This document shows positions 30,501 to 42,025 of a DNA stretch of 64,000 nt, one piece after another (the stretch's first letter is position 1; the number at the start of each line of letters is the position of its first letter). Origin of the DNA: Takakia lepidozioides (lineage: Eukaryota; Streptophyta; Takakiopsida; Takakiales; Takakiaceae); assembly GCA_030704615.1 (NCBI GenBank), contig CM060734.1, positions 2,420,001 through 2,484,000 of the forward strand. The letters run 5' to 3'. The position numbers were made by a program, and so were the translations under genes. The notes beneath the pieces were generated by a model. The model did no database searches. It saw only the letters and a list, made by a program, of their open reading frames with translations, and was not told where the DNA came from.

Positions 30501-33500
30501 TACTACCCCATGCATGTATGTCTTTTGGCTCTATAACCACATGGCCGCAGATTGAAGGTGGGTTGTTACCTTGCTTCCAAGCATCCCTCTGACATGGGTT
30601 TCAGATGTTGCGATGCAGGTTCCTTTTGGCAAGGTGGTGAGCTGCCCCACTTGCAAGACAGCTCTAGCAGTTGTTCAACCCCAGCAAGGTGTTCAGGTGT
30701 GGTTTCACAGAAAAACTCATATCTTTATGTGGATTTTGCATGTTTTCTACTCATACGCAAGGGGACACCTGGTTGCTTGCCTTGTAGGGCTCTCCGATTG
30801 TTTACTTTCCACCATAAAACTGCGCACTTGCTTGGAAGCCGCGGGGAGCTATATTACTCGTGGGCTGCATGTAGTGGGAAGGAGAGTTTTGTGAATACAT
30901 AGCATGATCATAAGTTTGCTGTGGGGGCGGGGGCAGGTGGTTCCATGCGCAAAGTGTCGATATCAGTATGAGCTAATGTCTGGCACTGTTGTCAATAGTG
31001 AATCAGAGTCCATCAGGTTTGCTACTTTCTCAGTCAAGCTTACCTTCTCACTTGTCTTGTGATGTCAATCAGTAAATCTCAACTTTCAGAATCTTGCCAT
31101 TTCTGAACACATGTGGCAGTATGGCTCTTGACTCTTCATGAAAAGAGTTCTGTGGGTTCCTAATTTGTGGCTTTTTCTATCATTGAGAGTGGTCTACACT
31201 ATCTCTGCAAAGGTTCAGCTGTGTGGATGGGGGAAATAACGCGTGCCCCCTTGGCATGTGTAGCATGAACATCTCTGCATTTGAGCGGGGTTTAAGAGTG
31301 CTGCAGTTGCTACAGCGGCCTGTTCCTGCTGCTGTGCACTCCATTGTGGTATACTATCTTGCTACGACCTCCTATAAAAGACATCAGTTTGTGAGTTTGG
31401 GAGATTAAAAGGGGAGGGAAGTGAAGGGAGGATCGATGATGGTGGGAACTTAAGAGATTGATGTATGCCATTGTCGCTCTCCCTTTTCCAAAGCTAGATC
31501 AAAATACTCCTCTGCCTAGAAGTTCTGGGGCGAACTCAAAAACAGTTATGTATCTGGCAAGGGGAACAGGTTCGTGCCCCAGATGGGCTAGCTCGCACTC
31601 ATCGGTGTGCAACGGAATCTGCCGACATCCCAGCTCAAGAAGGAGAACGTGTGACCGTGGCATCAGCAGCTCCTGCAGATGCAGGGTGTGGGATTGGCCC
31701 CCTTAAAGTGAGCGCAAGAACACCCGGGTGGCGACCCAGTGAACCAATGGCAATCACCAATCACGTGACCGGACGGGTTTCGTCTCTCTGCCGAGCCCCC
31801 CCTAAGTTGGGGACGGGGGCAGCATTTGACACCTCTATTATTGTTCCCACGGCCTTCCTTTTGGCGAGTAGTGATGCAGCAACTGCTCTTATTGATCCTA
31901 CACTTCCCCGCTTGATTGCTGTCGGACTTGCTTCTGCTGTTGCGATTGGGGGTGTTACCAATACCTTTGTATTGCCTCGTCTCAATCAGGTACAGCTTCA
32001 TTCATGTGTACCAGCATCACTTGTTCAAGGTGGATATATTATTCTACCTCTTTCCATCTGCACTAGTTCTTCAACTAGATCTTCTGTTGGCTTGACACTG
32101 TCTTGGAGAGTGAAAGGGGCAGCAGCTAATATGGATGGTTGGATGGGGGCAGTTGCCGCAACGAACGGTCAATGCGACAGCATTGAGGCAACAGCTTTTG
32201 GCACAACATGAGTCAGTGCAGGCCCGCCTCGAGGACTTGACTCAAGCTGCTGCTGCTGATGTACTGCACTTTCTAGTACCTGTTTTTCCATGGTGAAGAC
32301 TGCTGGAAGGAGATACTATAAGTTTCAGATAGAACCTATACGTGGAAATCAATGAAACAGTAAAATAGGTGGAAGAGAGAGAATCTGCTTTGGTCATTGG
32401 AGGTGGTAGTGTCCTGCTAGGGCATTGAGGAAATACAAGGCCAAGTTTAAAAGATGTGGCTTAAACTGTTTGGTGTCCTATGCTGCGAAGGTGCGGATGC
32501 TGGCCCGCATGTGCCAATTGCAGAACAAGATGGAGGCTGTGGGCGAGCCTGCTTACAGGTAGAGCTTGGTCATACTTAAGCACGCTGCCCCAAGTCCATC
32601 TTCAAGTCATCTTAGAGCTCAATCCCTCTCTGTTTTGGGTGTGAGTGCTATTTTTCCTCATTAATGTGAGTGGTAGTGCCACCACCACCATTGCCGTGTC
32701 ACATCTGTTGCGACCAAGGAGGGCCAGAATCAACCCCACGCTTTCCGTCTCTGTCATAGCAGCCCAGAACTTGACACTCAATTCCTCGTAACTGGGTTTC
32801 TCTGGGCGGCGGTTCACTAACAGTATACCCTGGTTGACCTTCAAGAGGGTAGTAGTATTCTGAAGGTAACCGCCTTCGAGGGTATGTGATCGCAAACATT
32901 CTCAGGAATGGTCAATGAGTTTATTCTTTTTACCCGTCGGAAGAACATCAAGTGAATGGACTCTCTAGGACCGTGGACCTGCTGATAATTAATCAAACTT
33001 TGACCACCTCTGGAACTTGTTGGCTGTGAGTCACTTAAGAACTGCCATGGATTGCAGTGCACGCATTGAGAGGGTACTCAAGGCTAGAGAAGGTGTAGAC
33101 GAGCGGCTGGCAGCTCGGTTGGAGCTCATTGACAGCTATGCCAAGGTAAGCCGTATCAGGCTGGCATCACTACTCAGAGAATTCAAACATCAGCCTTGGC
33201 ATTAAAAATCTGCCTATCTATTTTGCCATCTGGGTGCAAAAGAACTGGCAGTTTTGCAGCTTCAATTAACAACATTTGCAGTTTTTGCCATATATGTGCT
33301 CAAGTCCGTTATCAGTTGAGGATTCGTGGATCATTCTTTGCGAGACGTGCTGGAGGCGAAACTCTTTTATGAGACAGTACTTTGTTGCATGTGTCACTTG
33401 AAATAGACCATCTGGGATTACAAGATGCCATGTTTGGGGTGCAGATCGCATCCATGATTGAGATTGAGGTGGAGATGGATGTCGATGTGCTTGCTGCTGA

Positions 33501-34459
33501 GGCTGCTGGGGCTGCGGTAGGCCTGGTTCTGCTCTGGGCTTGTATTGTCCTTTCTTGCAATGTCTGTGACATTGAACATCAAGTCACCGGCAAAGACAGC
33601 TCAATTTGTCACTTCTGTGGTGTCCGTTATTCTTGTTGTAGTTCACGACTTTTCACATGTGACAGCGTTATCATCTGGTGATGGGGGCAGGCTGGCATTG
33701 CTGAGCAAATCGAGCAGCTGATGGAAGTCGATGATCTTCAAAAGGTACTGCCTGGTCTCTCTGTGCTGCAGTGTATTGTGCTTCAGAATTACAGCATGAA
33801 TGACTGCCGCAGTCATTCATGGCAATGAGAGAGCACCCCTGGTTTCTCTGAGCCCTAGTTGTCAATTTGGAGATCCAATTTGACTTGCCTCTATTTCGTT
33901 AGAAAACTAGTTCGATACTACTGAGACACACTCTTTCTCCAGAGATTGCCCTTGGGTTTCAGTGAGGTGTTGGCCAGCTAGTGCAGCACTGCTGTGTGGT
34001 GACTACAGGGAGAGGAATTGTGACTAGATGTTGTAATAAGCTTGCACGCCTTGTAAGTGATGGTAGATGGGTACATGAATGCGAAATGGAAACCAAATCA
34101 AGGCCATATTACAGAAGTGAAAGCACACCTGATCTATGCTACTGAGCTCAATGAAAAGGGTAAGGATCTTCGCACAGTAATGACTGCAATGGCAACCTGG
34201 CAACTGTGCTTTTGGGTCAGCATCATAAGGCTACAGGCCTATGGCTTGGGCCAAGGACTACATGCAACCTAGAATCCTAGTAGGCTTTAAACATGCAAGA
34301 AATCATCAGACACACTTGTGATTTCTGTATCTAGGAAGAAGACATCAGAAAACAGATGTGGATTGCATTGGGTGGCAGGCATGGCAGATACAAGCAGAGG
34401 CTAGTGATGAAGTGGAGCGATTGCTACGGTCAGCGCCCCTCTTGCCCGAGTCTGCTTAA
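27586..34459 (+). CDS. Conserved plastid-type membrane protein gene, 12 exons
   Basis: This is the one apparently intact host gene. Exons: 27586-29131, 30231-30394, 30619-30696, 30937-31016, 31264-31348, 31570-31989, 32153-32260, 32491-32558, 33058-33145, 33445-33516, 33691-33744, 34379-34459. All introns are GT..AG, and the joined frame is 947 residues with no stop. The start is serine/arginine-rich, like a plastid transit peptide. Exons 2-12 (about 430 residues) strongly resemble a land-plant family sometimes annotated as PPR-like: a helical pair (LAYSILNAMRSS, YAALVRGLAASLRVADA), a CPTC..CAKC zinc-type pair split over exons 3 and 4, APADAGCGIGPLKVS, a membrane helix near LIAVGLASAVAIGG, then a coiled C-terminus (VRMLARMCQLQNKM, MIEIEVEMDVDVLAAEA). 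The function is not established to my knowledge. The long first exon (515 residues) is not matched to the family; an unrecognised intron or wrong start is possible there. Confidence 0.85.
29239..29940 (-). mobile_element. LINE 3' fragment in intron 1 of the host gene
   Basis: The 210-residue minus-strand frame ends a non-LTR retrotransposon reverse transcriptase. It has the zinc-binding CNCPMCGQPEDNIHFLIHCP segment typical of the zf-RVT region, preceded by a helical stretch (VTWVRTLRMISRVYLPLAQ). No RT palm is present, so it is a 5'-truncated copy, as is common for LINEs. It lies antisense to the host gene, inside a 1.1-kb intron. Confidence 0.75.
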
Positions 34460-34646
34460 CCTGAAGCCAGTGCTGGACAGCTTCTCTTTCGTCACAGTGG
34501 CTTCCTTGTAATCTACACTTGGCGAGCAATGCCTATGCACCGCAGTCCGGCGCATTCTGTGGAAGATGCACAATTGTGCTCAGATGCCTTGTAGCTCAGA
34601 CATGAAGAGGATTAGTTTAGCTTGAACTGCTTTGTAATCTGTGTGA

Positions 34647-34652
34647 AATAAA
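34647..34652 (+). terminator. Putative polyadenylation signal of the host gene
   Basis: AATAAA lies about 190 bases after the stop codon at 34457-34459, followed by AT-rich sequence. Plant signals are loose, so this is suggestive only. Confidence 0.4.
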
Positions 34653-34778
34653 CCCAAAAATCTCAATTGTCTGCTGTGATAAAGTATAATTTTGTTGATA
34701 GACCATTTCGTTGAGCCAGCCCAACTCCGCCATCGTACAGCCATATGCAGTGTCATCGGTTCACCAGTCGCAAACGGT

Positions 34779-35466
34779 TGTCGTGCACCTAAGCGTTGTG
34801 CCACAACATACATCGTCGTCTACCACACATTCTAAGCACACAATCCTAGAAAGCTATGCCACAATGATAATGGAAGTGAACACAATGGAAACACTCCACT
34901 CATGAATCCACTCAATCACATAAACTAAGTCAAGCCAAGGGCACCCTTGCTAAGGGAATCCACCTTACAAAGCTCTCAACACACTCCCTCTCAATACCTA
35001 GAGCTATGGAGGTGGGAGAGGCTCATGGAGGCTCAACTACAAGAAGATGAGCCCTCCTCAACCCTCACAAGGGGAAAACCATCCCCAGGTCCCAAGTAAT
35101 CACTTGGCATGTAAGACCAAATGAAGTTTCAACACACAAAATACAAATATAAATATCCAAAATATTCTAATTAACTAGAAGTAGGTAATTCTAGTTAACC
35201 ATGACTAAAACCATGACAGCTGTCGTGCACCTAAGCATCGTGCCACAACATACATCGTTGTCTACCACACATTCTAAGCACACAATCCTAGAAAACTATG
35301 CCACAATCGTCCCCCTAGCTGGTGATTAGGTCCCTCTAACACCGGATAGTTGACAAGTATCCATCGTTTGGTCTTCAATCGCACATGTCCCAATTTTCTA
35401 AAGTCTATGGATCAAGAGGCTGGGTACAAAGAGAGCCCTGTCATTAGTGGTCTGCCTGCAATCCAT
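34779..35466 (-). repeat. LTR and 3' untranslated fragments of the integrase-PHD gypsy element, reversed
   Basis: From 34779 to about 35220 the sequence belongs to an LTR family that recurs at 35456-35815, 37766-38339 and 21515-21771. Shared pieces include GTCAAGCCAAG and the GGCTCAACTACAAGAAGATG area. From about 35190 to 35466 it is the reverse complement of 37594-37866, including the tract next to GCTAGGGGG that looks like a polypurine tract. So the 3' end of an integrase-PHD type element lies here in inverted orientation. Confidence 0.7.
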
Positions 35467-35815
35467 GATGTCGTGCACCTAAGCATCATGCCATAACATA
35501 CATCGTTGTCCATCACACATCCTAAGCATACAATCCTAGAAAGCTATGTCACAATGATAATGAAAAGTAAACACAATGGAAACCCTCCACTCATGAATCC
35601 ACCCAATCACATAAATTAAGTCAAGCCAAGGGCACCCTTGCTAAGCGAATCCACCCTACAAAACCCTCACCACACTCCCTCTCAATATCTAGAGCTATGG
35701 AGGTGAGAAAGGCTCATGGAGGCTCAACTACAAGAAGATGAGCCTCCTCTATCCTCACAAGGGGAAAACCTATCCCCATGTCCCAAGTGAGGCTTGACAC
35801 CTCACTTAGTATGTG
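35467..35815 (-). repeat. Further LTR copy of the same family
   Basis: It matches 34779-35130 closely in the same orientation: GTGCACCTAAGC, CACAATGATAATG, GTCAAGCCAAGGGCACCC and the segment ending CAAGGGGAAAACC. The two copies stand in tandem, as expected of recombined or nested LTRs. Confidence 0.75.
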
Positions 35816-36265
35816 AGACCCTTCAACCAAATTCCCATTATGATGGATTTGGCTTGGAAGGAATTCAGTCCTCCACAGTCTTGGCACACTTTTACCAGAT
35901 CATGCGCATTTGGTTGCCAGTGGCGACTCGGACTAAGGTTCTTCCAAATAACCGACCCATTGAATATCACATTTTGCAAGGTACTGGTCTGAGGCAGGCA
36001 CCATGCTGAAGGAATTAATTGTCTTCCAAATTGTTCATGGGTACATCTACACCAAAACCAAGGAGGTACCTAGCCTGGTCATGGGTTGTGGTTTATACCA
36101 TGCTGCTTGTTTCATTGCACGATATCACATTGAGCAGCAGAAGATGCAGACGAGATTTCAGAGTTATTCCACTGGGGATCATTGGGTCTTACCTTCAGTT
36201 CCACCCCATATGTATCTGTATGATGGGAGGATGACTGACTACTTGTAGCCTAGTGGTTGGACTAG
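35816..36265. other. Spacer without a recognisable gene
   Basis: Open frames on the plus strand, for example 36003-36248, show no domain that I know. This may be internal sequence of the surrounding retroelement. Confidence 0.4.
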
Positions 36266-36360
36266 TGGTGGACTAGTGATATACTAGTGTGTGGCGTGCA
36301 CATGTGTTGTGTGGTTTTGGACAGCGATGTAGTTGTGTAGCGATATGTATGCGCACGACA
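36266..36360 (+). repeat. LTR fragment, inverted partner of 38245-38339
   Basis: Its reverse complement is repeated with few changes at 38245-38339 (ACTAGTGATATACTAGTGTG through GTATGCGCACGACA). It begins TGTGG and ends CACGACA, like the start of the LTR family described above. It joins abruptly to integrase coding sequence at about 36355. Confidence 0.7.
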
Positions 36361-37506
36361 AGGTGCATGGTGTGTAATAGAGTGCGGGCTTCTTTCAATG
36401 CATCTTCTCCACAATTGCATCATGTACCCATTATGGGTTTGGGCTATCGTTGGAGTCTTGACTTCGCAGGCCCATTGCCACTAACGATTCGCCATAACAA
36501 GTATGTGCTGGTGATAATGGAACACTTCTCCAAATGGATTGAACTGGTGGCATTGCCTGACAAGGCAAGTGAGGGGGCTGCGTATGCATTCTTAGATCGA
36601 GTGCTTAGCCAATTTGGTGCTCCAGTCGACGTACTCACGGACCAGGAGAGAGAGTTCTTGGGGGAGTTTAAGGCTTTGTGTGAGCAAGCCTTGATAGATC
36701 ACCGCACTACTTCTCGGGATCATCCCGAGGCTGATGGCCTGACAGAGAGGGTTGTACAAACAGTCAAGCAAGGCTTGCGCAAGTACGGTTTGCAGAAGAG
36801 ACACCTGGGAGATTGGGACCTTCAGCTACCTTGGTTGGCTATGGGTTATAGGATCAGCAAACAAGCGTCACTTGCCTCCTTCTCACTTTACTTTCTTCTC
36901 TTTGGCCGAGAGCCAGATTTGTCTGCATCTATTCGCAGGGAGACTGCAGTAGTCCTCAACCTTGATGATCCGCATATGTAGACACAAGCATGTGCCCAGC
37001 AGGCAGAGTTATTCAAGAGAGTCATGCCTATGGCTTTTGAGAACCTTGCTATTGCCCAACACCGAGACTCATTGAGGTACGCCACTATACGTGGAGGGGG
37101 ATATCGGCCAGGTGTTCGACGTTTCCACCCTGGGGACTATGTGTATTTGCAGCAGACAGCGTCTACGACCTTGGATGTCACAACAGGACGTGTGATTCTA
37201 AGGGTCCGGGAGGTGTTGCCTTCAGGAGTGTTGATTCTGGAGGGTCGAGATGACATGGTAAGGAAGGACCATGTGTGCAATTATGCGCCATGTCATCTTC
37301 CACATGTGGATGGGAGGATAGATCCCAACCTTGCAGTGGTACCTGCAGGGTTGTGTTGCATACTATGTGGGCATGCTGGTGGTGCCGCAACCATGTTGGT
37401 GTGTGACAAATGCTCAAGGGGGTGGCACATGGGATGTTTAACATTGCCACTTGAGGAGGTTCCTAGTGGAGAGTGGTTGTGTCCACGATGCCTTGGACAG
37501 AGGTAG
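36355..37506 (+). pseudogene. Ty3/gypsy integrase with a C-terminal PHD finger
   Basis: It opens with the end of the integrase zinc-binding domain (CMVCNRVR). The catalytic core follows: first aspartate in SLDFAGPLP, second in LTDQEREF, glutamate in LTERVVQTVKQGLRKY. After a TAG at 36979-36981, with the frame continuing unchanged, comes a GxxYLQQ-type C-terminal region. A C4HC3 zinc finger closes the frame (CILCG, then LVCDKCSRGWHMGC, then CPRC, near 37355-37490), a classic PHD finger. In many chromoviruses a chromodomain that reads histone marks sits at this position, so the PHD may steer integration to certain chromatin (inference). Gag, protease and RT are not present. The frame ends at 37506 with TAG. 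Confidence 0.85.
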
Positions 37507-38339
37507 TGGGCATGACAATGGTGAGGCTGACAAATGATCCAAGGTCTAGCTAGTGGGGTTTCAATGCCATTGATACTCAATTGAAGATCATGGATTGCAG
37601 GAAGGCGACTAATGATGGGGCTACTTTTGCACCCGGCCTCTTGATCTATCACCTTTAGTTGCTGGGACTTGTGCGATTGAAGACCAAGCAGGTATCTTAT
37701 TAGGGTGGATACTTATCAGCTATCCGATGTTAGAGGGACCTAATCACCAGCTAGGGGGGCGATTGTGGCATAGCTTTCTAGGATTGTATGCTTAGGATAT
37801 GTGATGGACATCGATGTGTGTTATGGCACGATGCTCAGGTGCACGACAGTTGTCATGGTTTTAGTCATGGTTAACTAGATGCCACTATGCTGCCCACTAT
37901 GGCAGTCACTAGTCCACACAATGATAAAGAAGAAGAATACAAGCATAAGCTCATGCGAGCTCACAAAGCTGAAGCATAAACTCATGCATACATAACCTCA
38001 TCACTCAAATACAAGTCAAGCCAAGTGCACCCCTCGCCATGGGGAATCCACACTACGGCGCCATAGCTAGGCGCGGTGAGGCTCAACTCGAGAAAGATGA
38101 GCCTCCCGCGCTTGCCGTGAAGATAACCACTCCAGGGCCTAAATCTGCCTTGATCCCTGGATTGACACTTGGGCCAATCCCAAATGTCAATATGTAAAAG
38201 CTAGTTATTTCCTAGCTAGTTTTACACTAGTGGTAAAATAACTTGACAGCTGTCGTGCGCATACATACCGCTACACAACTACATCGCTGTCCAAAACCAC
38301 ACAACACATGTGCACGCCACACACTAGTATATCACTAGT
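37507..38339 (+). repeat. 3' untranslated region, polypurine tract and LTR pieces after the integrase-PHD frame
   Basis: The 3' leader runs to a polypurine-like AGCTAGGGGGGCGA near 37750. An LTR start TGTGGCATAGC at about 37766 follows. From about 37900 to 38339 another LTR of the family lies in reverse orientation, so the region has been rearranged by nesting. Confidence 0.65.
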
Positions 38340-38579
38340 CGGGGATGCCTCAGCGTGAGCCTGGTCACGTGAGCGCGTGAGCACAACTGCGCTCACGCTA
38401 CGTCACCTTGCGCCAATGCCACATCACGGGGCTCACTCCACGTCATCACACTTGAAGACCGCGTCACCACGCGCCCAGGAAGAAGTGGAGTGTATTCCCG
38501 CGGATTGGCACCCTTTACCGCGGAAACAAGCTGGACGACATAATAAAAGGCAGTGGTCATTCCCACCTGAAAGCAACAG

Positions 38580-38960
38580 ATGAATAAAGGATGGATGAAT
38601 GTACAGTTGGATGATAAACAGATGGATGAGTGTGAAAAATGAATGTAGATGGATGAATGAGGGATGGATAAGAGTCAAATGGATGAATGTATAATGGATG
38701 TTGAGCAATGAAAAACATTCATGACAGGAAGATGCATGACTAAAACTTTAGACGAATGCACAATGTATATGACATGAGTGTGGAAGGTTTGTGGGGTGGA
38801 TTAAGAGTACAGAGGATGAATGTACAATGGATATTGAACAAAGGAAAACATTCATGAATGGAGCACGCATGAATACACTGTAGATGAAAGCACAATGGAT
38901 ATGACATGAGTGAGGGAGGTTTGTGAGATGGATTCATACATATTGCAATTTAAATGGTAG
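38580..38960. repeat. Degenerate ATGGATGAATG minisatellite
   Basis: Units resembling ATGGATGAATGTA recur, with imperfect longer repeats such as the AAAACATTCATGA and ATGACATGAGTG blocks. There is no coding content. Confidence 0.7.
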
Positions 38961-41498
38961 TTGATTCTTTGATTATTTTTCTTTCCAAAGGAACAACTAC
39001 GGTGGAGGAAGGGATTCAACGTTTTCCAAAGAGGATGATGAAACAGAATATTAAAAGAACATAGTTCAGTCTGACTCAGAGTCAGTACAATGTATCCCCG
39101 CTTCCTCTGCATCTAAGTCTAAGTATTTAAGAACTCCGGATCTACGCTGGCTACACCTACGGCCGGGCAGTAAAAATTCAGGGGATAGGGACTCGGCGCG
39201 TGAAGTGCCATTGCTTCGGCATAATCAGGAAGCAGAAAATTGGAAAGGGGGCTGTCGAAAACAGACTTGCCACAAATGACTGTATCTCCTGAAGATCCAC
39301 CGCTGCCTTTCCTGAAAGACAGCCTGAAAAAGTTATTACTATAACTTTGATGTTATTGAGAAATTGAGTATGACTCCCAAAGTAGGTTTAGCACTTACTC
39401 ACATGAAAAGTCGTTGTCGACCTGCTTATCTTCGGGATCGTCATCATTTCGAATTTGAATCCGATCAGTCTGTGTGCCTGAAGTGGAGCCAGACAAAAGG
39501 GGAGGAGCACTGTGTTGTAGAGGTCAGAATCACCCTCCATGCCAAAAAGGCTTCTTCCGCCTGCCTTGCATGCATGGTAAGTTGCTCCTGCACCAGACAG
39601 GAGGACATGAACAGTTCGGTGCGGGGGATTTAAGCAGATGGAACTGGTAAAAGAAAATCAATTCAAAAGGGAGAGAACGAACTTGTGGACACAGAAAGAT
39701 CGACCACCCGTGCAGAGTGGTGGTTGCATGACTCCAGCAGTATTTGCATGAACGCTGGGGATTTTTCCTTTGCAGCTCTCCAGGGAGTGTCATCTGGTCT
39801 CTTCAGAGTCTGACTGGACTGCATGAAGTTGTACAAAATGTCATCGACATGCGGCTCATAGGGGGGGTTGATGAAACAACCCTGGTCAGAAATCTCAAAG
39901 CTGCGGATGGAGGATGGTGTCTTTGAGGTGCGAATCCTCCGCAGGCAGATCGCCTCGAACATCCTCGTCTGCCAAAGATAGCAAGTTAGTGTGGTAAACA
40001 CAATCTATAGTGGAAGTATGTACATCAGCTATTCAGAACTCAGGCACAAAACAATCATTTTTATCACGAATCGGTGATGATCGGTGTCGATCATGACAGA
40101 TTCTTCTAGAGTGGAGCTGCAGAGAACATTGAAAATCATCATGAAAGCACAAGCAGAAGGGAGACGGCATACCAGCTGACCAGGGAAACCCCCTTTCACA
40201 AGGTAGAGGCTGTTCACACAATTCCATGTGCGCAAAACTTCAAACCCTGAAGACTTCAGGTATGATGCCAATGCCCGATGACTATCTTTGTCACATGACT
40301 GAAAAAGTAGAAGTGTCCCTGCATCAGAGAGGAAATTATTACAGAACCCGAACACCCAACTCCAGTAGTTGTCCTTGAATTTGTTCCAGCTTGACGTCTT
40401 GCCCTTTGGAAGAACTTCTGGCACAACCTGGCCATCCGGGATGTCGAGAATGACAATGTCAGCCGCATATGTTTTCTGGACACCGCACACGAAGGTGGGA
40501 CATGTGCTCACCTGCAACAGACATGTTTTTTTTAAGAACGATGGAAAGAATGTTTTCAAAGAACCAAATTGAAATACTGCCAATGAAACTTTCAGAGAAA
40601 AAGGAAAGAAACTGGAATTCTCACCAGATTGAGGAATGAGATTATGTTGTCCCAGGTAGGCAAAGGCACCCCAGTGTATCCTCTCTTTCGACTCTGCATC
40701 ATCGACAACCAACCCTCATTGACAATTTTAATCTCTCCTGCCGAATCAGAATGGGAAGGGTGTGGCTTGGCATCGAACACGCACTGAACTGTGCGGGTAT
40801 ATCTTCCAGCAGTGAAGTCCTGCCCACTCTCCATCTCCTTTTCTTTCTCCTTCCCCTTGTCTTTTTTCTTCTTTTTGGACTTGTCTTTGTCCTTTAGCTT
40901 TGATGGTGAGATGGCTATGACATCAAGAGCCTTGTCTTTTGGTTTGCGGCCCGCCTTCTTTCCCTTCTGCGGCGTTCCCTGAGCATCAGGCTCCTTGGCA
41001 GCCAATGTTGCTATGTTTCTTTGGTACTCTTCGTCAGTCAGAGGCGCCAGCATCTCAGCATTATTGTTCAAATATTTCATATGTTGTTCTTGAAAGGTCG
41101 TGTGCTCCGGTAGGCAGTCAAGGTACCAGCCACAGTCTCTGAAGTGAGAAGGACTCCAGTCCTTCAATATCCCTGCAGTATACATGGTGGATCGTTTGTA
41201 GGGTCCGACCACATGTCAAGATAGTCTGGAATACACTCAGGTGTTCCTTCCATAAGCACATTTTCGTGTACCTGTTAAACAGGAGATAAATCCCAACCCA
41301 CCAAAGCGCGAAGTGAGAAATGATGCAAGTAGCACATAATGAAAAAAACATGGAATGAAATGGCTCTGAGAACTGCTCCAAGGACCTTTCAGGACCACGC
41401 GACAGCTCTGGATGTGAATGTCGTATTCAATGATACTGTGAATACACCCTAATCCACGTGAATGCAAACTCTCGCTTTGGAATGACACAGACATAGAA

Positions 41499-42025
41499 GT
41501 GAATGTCGTCAACGACATTCACTTTGGATTTGTGAATACACTGCTAATCAAGCCTATTGATTTCTCAAAAGAGGCAAAAATCCTGGATGGAAATCAGAAA
41601 CTCGAGTAAGGAACCCTCCCAAAAACTCAATGGACATTCATAACGAACATAACACTAAGGACCTCATAATAACACTGGATGTGAATGGCGTCAACGCCAT
41701 TCACAAAATTACGAAACAAGAACCATTAATACACCCTTAGCTCCCAATCCGTGTAAATTCAAATTGTCGCTGGTGAATGACACAAACATAGAAGTGAATG
41801 TCGTCAACGACATTCACTTTGGATCTCTGATAACACAGCTAATCAAGCCTCAAGATTTCTCGCAAGAGGCAAAAAAAGCAATGCAGAACAACTGAATGTC
41901 TGCATTGACATTCAGCAAACTGAGAGTGAGGAACCTCACTGTAAACTCCATGGACATTACAAAAACTTACATAACTCTGAGGACCTCTCAACACTCTGGA
42001 TGTGAATGTCGTCAACGCCATTCAG
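41499..42025. repeat. Element B palindromes, first cluster
   Basis: Five 24-bp palindromes with half-site GTGAATGNCG, a TCAA-like centre and the inverted half lie at 41499-41522, 41681-41704, 41794-41817, 41892-41915 and 42002-42025. They lie in non-coding sequence between exons of the methyltransferase-like gene. Spacing is irregular (98-182 bp). Confidence 0.85.
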
